Source: CAYMZZ01 sp964395095 (GTDB lineage: Bacteria; Bacteroidota; Bacteroidia; Chitinophagales; Chitinophagaceae). Taken from it: a DNA stretch of 64,000 nt. The notes below the pieces were generated by a model that ran no database searches, was not told the DNA's origin, and was given only the letters and a program-made list of their open reading frames with translations. Below, one piece after another: positions 44,411 through 51,066 of the stretch. The translations under genes and the position numbers were made by a program. Position 1 is the first letter of the stretch, and each line of letters begins with the position of its first letter. Where the stretch lies: contig CAYMZZ010000008.1 of assembly GCA_964395095.1 (NCBI GenBank), positions 183,492-247,491 of the forward strand. The letters run 5' to 3'.

Positions 44411-45572
44411 CACCTTCCTCTTCCCCCACCGGCTGCAAACTTTTCGCTAATGAGAAATGCAGAATAAGTAGTCCAACCACAGCGGCCACGAAGGAGGCTA
44501 TAAGGATGGCGATTTTGGCATTGGTAATATGGCGCTGGTCCTCGAAGGCGAGCAGGGTAATAAAGATGGCCATGGTGAATCCAATACCCGCGAGCAAGCC
44601 CACGGCACCAATATGCTTCCATTTAACGCCGGGTGGCAGACTGGCCAGTCCCAGCAGGATGGCGAGCAGGCAGAAGAGCATAATCCCAATCGGCTTCCCG
44701 GCCAATAAGCCAAAGAAGATGCCGAGGCTTCCATTACTCAACAGGTCATCGGCCCAGCCGGCTTCTATCACAATACAGGTATTGGCCAGGGCAAATACGG
44801 GCAGAATAAAAAAGGAAACGGGTTTATGTAGTGCATGCTGGAGTTTATAGGAAATGGATTTCTTACTGCCGGTTCCAAAGGGTATGGCGAATGCCAGCAA
44901 CACACCGGTGATGGTAGGATGCACGCCAGAGTGCAGCATAAAATACCACATGCCTACACCGGCCAGCAGGTAAATCCAGAGAATATGAACCTTGAGCCGG
45001 TTCAAAACCAGCAAAAAGGCAAAAATCCCCATGGAGATGCCGAGGTTGGTTAAATCGAGCCCCTTACTGTAGAAAAATGCGATAACGAGTATGGCACCCA
45101 GGTCGTCGATAACCGCCAGGGCCGTCAGGAAAATCTTTATGGAAATGGGCACTCGTTTTCCGAGAAGGGAGAGTATGCCGATGGCAAAAGCGATATCCGT
45201 CGCCATCGGAATACCGGCACCCGGCTGCTCCGGGGTACCATAATTAAAAAGAAGGTAAATACCCGCAGGAACCAGCATACCACCCGCGGCGGCAAATACG
45301 GGAAGCAGGGCGCTTTTGATATCCGATAATTCACCTTTATACACCTCCCGCTCCAGTTCCAGGCCAATGAGCAGGAAGAAAATAACCATCAGTCCATCGT
45401 TGATCCAGTATTCGAGGGAATAATCGCCAATCTTATAGTGCCAGAAACCGATATAGGATTCACCCCAGGCGCTGTTCGCCAGTAAGAGGCTGATGATAGT
45501 GCATCCGATCAGGAGGAATCCTGCCGCTTTTTCACTTTCAAAAAACTCGGTAAATAATTTCGTCAATCGCAT
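44403..45572 (-). CDS. nhaA: Na+/H+ antiporter NhaA
   Basis: A 389-residue inner-membrane protein with about eleven spans. It shows MVIFFLLIGLELEREVYKGELS near residue 65, PMATDIAFAIGILSLLGKRVP near residue 125, and the ion-site Asp pair in LTALAVIDDLGAILVIAFFYS near residue 155 (equivalent to Asp163/Asp164 of E. coli). It exchanges cytosolic Na+ for external H+ and controls pH and salt tolerance. The ATG at 45572 is used; an upstream TTG is ignored. The final Thr and stop codon lie in an array of TACGTA-type units. Confidence 0.95.
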   Translation of the reverse strand: MRLTKLFTEFFESEKAAGFLLIGCTIISLLLANSAWGESYIGFWHYKIGDYSLEYWINDGLMVIFFLLIGLELEREVYKGELSDIKSALLPVFAAAGGMLVPAGIYLLFNYGTPEQPGAGIPMATDIAFAIGILSLLGKRVPISIKIFLTALAVIDDLGAILVIAFFYSKGLDLTNLGISMGIFAFLLVLNRLKVHILWIYLLAGVGMWYFMLHSGVHPTITGVLLAFAIPFGTGSKKSISYKLQHALHKPVSFFILPVFALANTCIVIEAGWADDLLSNGSLGIFFGLLAGKPIGIMLFCLLAILLGLASLPPGVKWKHIGAVGLLAGIGFTMAIFITLLAFEDQRHITNAKIAILIASFVAAVVGLLILHFSLAKSLQPVGEEEGGT

Positions 45573-45603
45573 GCTTGGGCGCAAAAATAAGAATAAATGC
45601 TGT

Positions 45604-45690
45604 TTAACGTAGTACGTTGTACGTATTACGTTGTACGTTATAAGTGGGAAGTTTTAAGTGGTAAGTTTTAAGTGGTAAGTTTTGAGTAGA
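45604..45690. repeat. Left heptamer arm of a large nested repeat locus
   Basis: 45604-45640 is TTGTACG/TATTACG-type 7-mers; 45641-45690 is TTAAGTG/GTAAGTT-type 7-mers. A 25-base part pairs, with one mismatch, with the arm at 46498-46530 more than 800 bases away. The two arms enclose the composite GC-rich repeat array. Confidence 0.8.
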
Positions 45691-45730
45691 CGTTTTATCC
45701 GAAAATGATTTTCTGCGTCCGCCACTGTGG

Positions 45731-46497
45731 GCTTCTCACGGCTCACGATTCACGTCTCACGCCTCACGATTCACGCCTCACGATTCACGTTTTGCCAAGG
45801 CCGCCCTACGGACGGCCCTAATATATGCCGCCCGCTTCGCGGGCTTGATTGCTTTTGGCTTTACGAGGATTTATACTCACGACTCACGATTCACGACTCA
45901 CGCCTCACGCCTCACGCCTCACGATTAATTTCCAAGGCCGCCCTACGGACGGCCCTAATATATGCCGCCCGCTTCGCGGGCTTGATTGCTTTTGGCTTTG
46001 CGAGGTTTTATACTCACGACTCACGATTCACGCCTCACAACTCACGATTAATTTCCAAGGCCGCCCTCGCGGACGGCCCTAANNNNNNNNNNNNNNNNNN
46101 NNNNNNNNNNNNNNNNNNNNNNNNNNNNNNNNNNNNNNNNNNNNNNNNNNNNNNNNNNNNNNNNNNNNNNNNNNNNNNNNNNTTAATTTCCAAGGCCGCC
46201 CTCGCGGACGGCCCTAACATATGCCGCCCGCTTCGCGGGCTTAATTGCTTTTGGCTTTGCGAGGATTTATACTCACGGCTCACGACTCACGATTCACGCC
46301 TCACAACTCACGATTAATTTCCAAGGCCGCCCTCGCGGACGGCCCTAACATATGCCGCCCGCTTCGCGGGCTTGATTGCTTTTGGCTTTGCGAGGATTTA
46401 TACTCACGGCTCACGCCTCACGATTCACGACTCACGACTCACGCCCCATGATTCACGATTCACGTCTCACGCCTCACGCCTCACGATTCCCGTCTCA
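45731..46497. repeat. Tandem composite repeat: YTCACGN heptamers plus two-hairpin GC-rich core
   Basis: Runs of degenerate 7-mers (CTCACGA, TTCACGA, CTCACGC and so on) alternate with an approximately 87-bp core beginning CCAAGGCCGCCC at 45795, 45932, 46055, 46190 and 46321. Each core holds two hairpins: one with arms GGCCG/CGGCC plus inner CC/GG (first copy 45799-45817), and one with GCCCGC-TTC-GCGGGC (first copy 45830-45844), followed by a conserved TTGATTGCTTTTGGCTTT. In the first two cores the loop region reads CTACGG and in the others CTCGCGG. Open frames across the locus exist only because the repeat lacks stops. The copy number is uncertain because of the assembly gap. Confidence 0.88.
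46083..46182. other. Assembly gap of 100 N inside the composite repeat
   Basis: Exactly 100 N, the conventional size for a scaffold gap of unknown length. Both edges fall inside core copies (TAA at the left edge, TTAATTTCC at the right), so the tandem array could be longer than shown and probably broke the assembler. Confidence 0.98.
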
Positions 46498-46530
46498 CTT
46501 AAAACTTAAAACTTACCACTTACAACTTCT
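46498..46530. repeat. Right heptamer arm of the nested repeat locus
   Basis: 7-mers of ACTTAAA/ACTTACC type, inverse to the arm at 45641-45690. The arm ends 64 bases before the ATG of the small outer-membrane protein gene. A TAGGTTTA near 46571 resembles a -7 box, but the -33 element is weak. Confidence 0.8.
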
Positions 46531-46593
46531 TTTGCATTTCCTTTAAACTTTTCCGGCATATTATTTCGTTAGGTTTACATTAAATTCAACAAC

Positions 46594-47079
46594 ATGAATC
46601 GCAAACCTCTCTTGCTCTGCGTAATGGCCTGCCTGTTTTTTGCCTTTTCGGCTTCTGCGCAATCCGGTTATCGTACGGCCCTGGGTGTAAGGCTGAGCAG
46701 CAGCCCCGCAATGGTCAGCAATTCGATTTCACTCAAACATTTTATCAATGAAAAAGCCGCTATTGAAGCGCTGTTCTCTTTTGGTGATCCGCTGGCCCTG
46801 GGGGCGCTTTACCAGGTTCATAAGCCACTCGGCACCGAAGGCCTGCAATGGTTTTACGGTGGCGGCGCTTACCTGGGCTTTGTGAAAACCTTTAATCCTG
46901 TTAAAAACCGCAATGAAACAGATCCCAATTTCGGCGCACAGGGGGTATTGGGTCTCGATTATAAATTCATGAATGCACCGCTCAATCTATCGCTCGACTG
47001 GAAACCGGAGCTAAACCTGGTAAGCGATATCAATTTTGAACCCGCGGCGGTAGGCTTTACGGCGCGATTTACCTTCTAG
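46594..47079 (+). CDS. Small secreted beta-barrel protein, probably outer membrane
   Basis: A 161-residue protein with a signal peptide (cleavage near ASAQ, residue 23). The mature part consists of short alternating strands (YRTALGVRLSSS, AAIEALFSFGD, LQWFYGGGAYLGFV, NFGAQGVLGLDYKF, LNLSLDWKPELN, VGFTARFTF) and ends in Phe, as expected for a small eight-stranded barrel inserted by the Bam machinery. I cannot assign a function. The stop codon at 47077-47079 touches the next heptamer array. Confidence 0.78.
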   Translation: MNRKPLLLCVMACLFFAFSASAQSGYRTALGVRLSSSPAMVSNSISLKHFINEKAAIEALFSFGDPLALGALYQVHKPLGTEGLQWFYGGGAYLGFVKTFNPVKNRNETDPNFGAQGVLGLDYKFMNAPLNLSLDWKPELNLVSDINFEPAAVGFTARFTF

Positions 47080-47297
47080 TAGTAAGTTGTGAGTGGGGAG
47101 TAGAGAGTAGGGATTAGGGATTAGGCATTAGCATTTTGGAGTTGTTCCGTGCATGATTCTGAGTCCATCGATGCAATTTCATCGAAATTCTAATTATTGA
47201 ATATTAGCTATCTCTTTATCATATAAGAAGAACGAAAAACAAGCATCAATCCCACTTCCTACTTTCTACTTCCTACTCCCCACTCACTGCTCACTCC
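47080..47297. repeat. Inverted heptamer array (NNNNAGT / ACTNNNN type) between convergent genes
   Basis: The left arm (47080-47131) is 7-mers of TGTGAGT, GGGGAGT, AGAGAGT, AGGGATT type. The right arm (47250-47297) is CCCACTT, CCTACTT, TCTACTT, CCTACTC, CCCACTC. The 15-base block GTGAGTGGGGAGTAG pairs perfectly with its partner in the right arm. The left arm starts right after the stop codon of the small barrel gene, and the right arm contains the stop codon (TGA) of the OstA-like gene. Confidence 0.86.
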
Positions 47298-48904
47298 AGC
47301 ATTTCCCACTTCGTCTTCGGTCTTCTTTCTTCCAGCCAGCGGAAATTGGGTAAGATCATTTCCGATGGCTTTTTCGATTTCATGGGATAGATGGTGCCTG
47401 TAACAGCGCTTCGAAAGACTACTTTGTACAAATTCTTTTCCCGAAAATAGATATCGATGATATCCGAACTGGATTGATTGATGCCGGTATAGGCGCTGTC
47501 TTCATTCTGTATATAGTATATGCATTGGGCAAAGCCGGCTCCGCGCACGGAATCTATATTGCCTTCTGTAAACCAACCATCGATACGGCTCGAACTGATC
47601 TGGTTATACACACCCGGCTCCACCTGATTGACCATAAAGCCATTTTCGTAGGCAATTACCTTATCGGCCTTTTTGTTTTTCGTGTACAGCAGTATCGTAT
47701 CACCTGTTATCTGGCTATTCTGCGCCCATACCACCGGGTCCTTATGCAGTCGGAAAATAGAATCCCGTAATGAATAAAAAAGGCTATCGCTAACCGATTG
47801 CAGCGAATCGTTGAATATGCGGACATTGTGGTAGGCTTCAAAATAGCGATTGGTACTATCCTTCTCATCAAAAGCTGGCGCCATTTGGCCGGTAGCACTG
47901 TCGACCAGGATCGAATCCATCCCGAAACGATCGCTGATCCGGGCGCTGAACAAGGTATCGGCTGTGATGTATGTGGAATCATTATCCTGCTTCAGAATTA
48001 GCAGTGGTTTGCGTGCCGCCAACACGGCTTCTGTCTTCTTATCCTGGATGATAATGCCGCCAATGAGCGTAGTACCCTGTGCCGAGTCGATGATGACGGC
48101 ATTGCCGGTTACCTGGTAAATGCTGTCGTTTTGAACGATGTTGTTACCGGTAACACGCACCCTTTTTCGCGTATCCGTGATCACCGGCCTTTGTCCAAAT
48201 TGCGCTTCTCCGGTGGATTGATTATAATAGCCATCGCGGGTATCAATGATTCTCCCGGTGGTATCTTCAATTCGGGTTTGCGCTATAAAGCGCGTAGTCT
48301 TGGTTTCGGTATTGTACAGCATCGAATCCGTACGGATCTGGTAGGCTGGATCATTGAGCTGTACATTTTTCTTGAAGTACACGTCCTTCATATCCGCATA
48401 ATACCAACCTTCCTGACTGGTAAGCACGGTTTTTTCGTTTTGCACACGGCCTCCGTTTTTGTAGATGCCGAGGTTGGTGCCCATATTGTATTCCAGGTCG
48501 GGCGTGGTCAGGGTTCCTTTTCCATCGGTGAGCTTTACATTGCCATCGAGGTAGGCGACCCGCTCGGTGCCCAGGTACCGTAGATGGTTGGCGTAAATAT
48601 CGGCGGTATCCGCATCGCGTATATGCACTTTACCCCAGGCTTCAAATACATTGGTACGGCCGTTTAAAACGGCACTATCGCACCAGATCAGTGCGGTGCC
48701 CTGGCGCATCTTTACATCCCCGGCCACAATGGTGAGGCGGGTGCTGTCGTCGATGGTTTTGAAGGTGAGGGTTCGGGTATTGTTGAGGATATGTATCTTG
48801 CGCGAGGTATCGCTGTTGTTTTGCCCGGCAACAGGAACGGGTTCCTGCGCCTTACTCAGCATCACCAGGCCTACACTCAGCCAACAAAGAATTAAACGCA
48901 GCAT
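47291..48904 (-). CDS. OstA/LptA-like periplasmic protein (LPS transport fold)
   Basis: A 537-residue protein with a signal peptide (to about SKAQ, residue 20). The mature chain is a long series of short beta strands of the LptA/OstA jelly-roll repeat, for example VAGDVKMRQGTALIWCDSAVLNGRTNVFEAWGKVHIRDADTADI near residue 60 and VRVTGNNIVQNDSIYQVTGNAVIIDS near residue 250. Such proteins bind lipid A chains and bridge the periplasm to LptD. It lies 10 bases after an MCE-family gene and one gene beyond a putative lptD. The stop codon lies in a heptamer array. Confidence 0.85.
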   Translation of the reverse strand: MLRLILCWLSVGLVMLSKAQEPVPVAGQNNSDTSRKIHILNNTRTLTFKTIDDSTRLTIVAGDVKMRQGTALIWCDSAVLNGRTNVFEAWGKVHIRDADTADIYANHLRYLGTERVAYLDGNVKLTDGKGTLTTPDLEYNMGTNLGIYKNGGRVQNEKTVLTSQEGWYYADMKDVYFKKNVQLNDPAYQIRTDSMLYNTETKTTRFIAQTRIEDTTGRIIDTRDGYYNQSTGEAQFGQRPVITDTRKRVRVTGNNIVQNDSIYQVTGNAVIIDSAQGTTLIGGIIIQDKKTEAVLAARKPLLILKQDNDSTYITADTLFSARISDRFGMDSILVDSATGQMAPAFDEKDSTNRYFEAYHNVRIFNDSLQSVSDSLFYSLRDSIFRLHKDPVVWAQNSQITGDTILLYTKNKKADKVIAYENGFMVNQVEPGVYNQISSSRIDGWFTEGNIDSVRGAGFAQCIYYIQNEDSAYTGINQSSSDIIDIYFREKNLYKVVFRSAVTGTIYPMKSKKPSEMILPNFRWLEERRPKTKWEMLE

Positions 48905-48914
48905 CGAGTTTGGA

Positions 48915-49904
48915 TCAGTTCAGGGGAATCGTATCTTTCTTGGCGGGCGAAGTTAGGGCGCCACCTTTGTCTTTCTTGCCAAATATGGAAAAATTAACGT
49001 AGCGTTTGGGGTGCGAACGGAGATCATCGAGGAGGATTTCCGAACTGAGCAGCACATCATGGAGCCGATCGTAAAGCTGCCGGTCATTGATCAGCGCGCC
49101 CAGGGTGCCCTGGTTCCCGGCCAGCATGCCCACTGTCGCTTTCAATTGCGAGATGGCCGCGTTCAGGGTATCCATGGTCTGTTGCAGGTTCAGGTCGGCA
49201 AGCTGCCCCGTAAAAGCCTTTGTATTGCTAATGATCGCATTGATGCTATCATTATTATTTTTCAGGTTGCCGGTAATGGATTCCACATTTCGCAATGAAC
49301 TCCCAATAGAACCATTCTCGGAAACATGCTGGGCGAGGGAGCCTGTTATTTTCTCCAGGTTTTCAATGCTGGCTTGCAGGCTTTGGCGCGTACCTCCATC
49401 CATCAGCCTGTTCAGGTTGCCCATCACCCGATTCAATGAATCGAGCGATCCGCGAATCTTGCCCAGGGTAGGGGATACTTCGGCGGTAATACCACCCAGC
49501 AAACCCTCATCTATCCGGGTTTGAATCATATCGCCATCCTTAAGAAAAGTGCTCGCATCGCCCTTATCAATCAGAATGGTGGATGAACCCAAACCAGCTA
49601 TGGGAGCGGAAATATAAGCGACAGAATTAGTGGGAATATTGACGTCGCGGGTCAGGCTGATGGTCACTTTTATGCCACTGATATTCTTGTCCACTTCTTC
49701 CATCTCGTACACCGTACCGATGGTGAGTCCGTTAATCTTCACTTCGTTGGACCGGGCCAGGGCACCCAGTTTGTCGAAAACAGCATAGATCTTTTTCGAG
49801 CGGTCAAACACATCCCTTCCCTTCAAAAAGTTGAATCCGGCTATCAATAAGCCCAGCGCCACGATCGTGATAAGGCCAACCTTGGTTTCGTTGCTGATTT
49901 TCAT
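48915..49904 (-). CDS. MCE/MlaD family lipid-binding protein
   Basis: A 329-residue protein with an N-terminal membrane anchor (VGLITIVALGLLIAGFNFLKG). A MlaD domain follows (residues 37-115: YAVFDKLGALARSNEVKINGLTIGTV, then LTRDVNIPTNSVAYISAPIAGLGSSTILID). The C-terminal half is a long helical region with several heptad-like stretches (SLNRVMGNLNRLMDGG and so on). MCE proteins form hexamers that carry phospholipids between membranes. The matching permease and ATPase (MlaE, MlaF) are not in this window. The ATG at 49904 is preferred over an in-frame start further upstream. The OstA-like gene follows after 10 bases. Confidence 0.92.
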   Translation of the reverse strand: MKISNETKVGLITIVALGLLIAGFNFLKGRDVFDRSKKIYAVFDKLGALARSNEVKINGLTIGTVYEMEEVDKNISGIKVTISLTRDVNIPTNSVAYISAPIAGLGSSTILIDKGDASTFLKDGDMIQTRIDEGLLGGITAEVSPTLGKIRGSLDSLNRVMGNLNRLMDGGTRQSLQASIENLEKITGSLAQHVSENGSIGSSLRNVESITGNLKNNNDSINAIISNTKAFTGQLADLNLQQTMDTLNAAISQLKATVGMLAGNQGTLGALINDRQLYDRLHDVLLSSEILLDDLRSHPKRYVNFSIFGKKDKGGALTSPAKKDTIPLN

Positions 49905-49975
49905 GTTAATGGTATAGTTTCCGCTGCCAAAATAACCATTTATTTCCAATACCTCGAGTGCCCGCCTGTTCCCCC

Positions 49976-50025
49976 CTAAAAAACCAACTGGCCTGAAATG
50001 TCCCGGAGGAGAATTTCAGGCCAGT
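49976..50025 (-). terminator. Intrinsic terminator of the amidase gene
   Basis: A 13-bp perfect stem (ACTGGCCTGAAAT with its complement, 49987-49999 and 50013-50025) with a 13-base loop, followed on the minus strand by TGGTTTTTTAGG. It lies 30 bases after the amidase stop codon and separates it from the MCE gene. Confidence 0.9.
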
Positions 50026-50054
50026 CACTAAAACGGGTTCAGAAAGGGAATTGC

Positions 50055-50987
50055 TTACAAACCCGCGGTTATCTGTCTTGATTCCAATCTTTGCTTATAG
50101 TTTTTAAAGGCCGTTACCAACGCGTCCACCGTTTCCTGTTGCCCCTTATCACTGTTCAGGTATTTTTCTTCCTCCGCATTGGTCAAAAAGCCGAGCTCCA
50201 CGAGTACACTGGGCATACCTGTTGCCTGCAATACCCAAATACCCATGTGGTTTCTTTGCTTCACCCCACGGCTCACACGGCCACTGGCTACAAATTCTTT
50301 TTCGATGAGATCGGCCAGGTTGAGGCTTTTCTTAAAGAATTGCTGCGCATAGATCAGCATTCTGGCTTTTTCCGCAGGATCGGAAGGGTCAGGCATTTCG
50401 ATTTGTGAAGTAGAGTCTTCCATCTCGCCATAAATCTCTTCGTTGAGGTTCACGGCATTCACCTTCGCATCATTCTTTGATACTGCCCAAATATAGGTTT
50501 CGGTTCCTTTGGCCGGATTGGGAGTGGTCCAGTAGCTATAGCGGGGTACTTTCCTTGTTTTGCCGCTTTTCAACTTAATAGTTCGGTAACCCACTACTTT
50601 ACGGTGCTTTTTCGGAGGCGCCGAGTTGCAGTGTATCGCGATAAACAAATCACCGCCTGATTTATTGGCCAGGTCGGCCCTATACCGGTTATCTTCCGCT
50701 TTGTTGGTCTTGTTGCCGGGTGCTACATCACCCGTGCGGGTGTACACGATCTTGAGATCGGGAAACTCTTTTTCGAGGGCTTTTCCAAATTTGAGCGCTA
50801 CTTCGAGGCTTACCTGGGCTTCGGTGCTAAAAGAGCCCTTGGCGCCCTGATCAAAACCTCCGTGGCCGGCATCAATGATTAACGTACGAATGGCGGCCTT
50901 GGGCGGTTGCTCCTGGCGGTTGGTAAATGACAGCGAAGCCAGAATGGCCAGCGCGGGGAGCAAGAGAACAAGGGATCGTTTCATCAT
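50055..50987 (-). CDS. N-acetylmuramoyl-L-alanine amidase (Amidase_3)
   Basis: A 310-residue exported enzyme with a signal peptide. The Amidase_3 zinc ligands are in IIDAGHGGFDQGA (His, near residue 43), AEDNRYRADLANKSGGDLFIAIHCNSA (His, near residue 122) and SVLVELGFLTNAEEEKYL (catalytic Glu, near residue 264). It cuts the amide bond between MurNAc and the stem peptide, for cell separation or remodelling. It is divergent from lptD. The start could be either of two adjacent ATG codons. Confidence 0.94.
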   Translation of the reverse strand: MMKRSLVLLLPALAILASLSFTNRQEQPPKAAIRTLIIDAGHGGFDQGAKGSFSTEAQVSLEVALKFGKALEKEFPDLKIVYTRTGDVAPGNKTNKAEDNRYRADLANKSGGDLFIAIHCNSAPPKKHRKVVGYRTIKLKSGKTRKVPRYSYWTTPNPAKGTETYIWAVSKNDAKVNAVNLNEEIYGEMEDSTSQIEMPDPSDPAEKARMLIYAQQFFKKSLNLADLIEKEFVASGRVSRGVKQRNHMGIWVLQATGMPSVLVELGFLTNAEEEKYLNSDKGQQETVDALVTAFKNYKQRLESRQITAGL

Positions 50988-51047
50988 GCGTTTTGCTTTT
51001 AATGGGTTTAGCGGGAATCTTCACAAAATGTTTAGGGCTGAAAGATT

Positions 51048-51055
51048 TACTTTTG
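51048..51055 (+). promoter_or_regulatory. Possible -7 box for lptD
   Basis: TACTTTTG matches TAnnTTTG and ends 11 bases before the lptD ATG at 51067. I find no good -33 partner at 19-21 bases upstream. Confidence 0.4.
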
Positions 51056-51066
51056 CCTTCAACCGT

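Noticed and set aside
45795..46380. CRISPR array
   Set aside because: The units are about 123-137 bp with long GC-rich cores and the intervening DNA is itself repetitive 7-mers, not unique spacers. No cas gene is nearby.
45795..46380. Integron attC array
   Set aside because: The cores hold two separate small hairpins and no cassette genes lie between them; no integrase is in the window.
45727..46451. Open frames through the composite repeat (about 196 and 77 codons)
   Set aside because: They exist because the repeated DNA lacks stops, are built of repeated phrases, cross the N gap, and the same DNA is open in several frames. No coding signal is visible.
50875..51066. Longer LptD start reaching into the amidase gene
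   Set aside because: The extra 64 residues lie antisense to the amidase coding region and would bury the signal peptide that begins at 51067.
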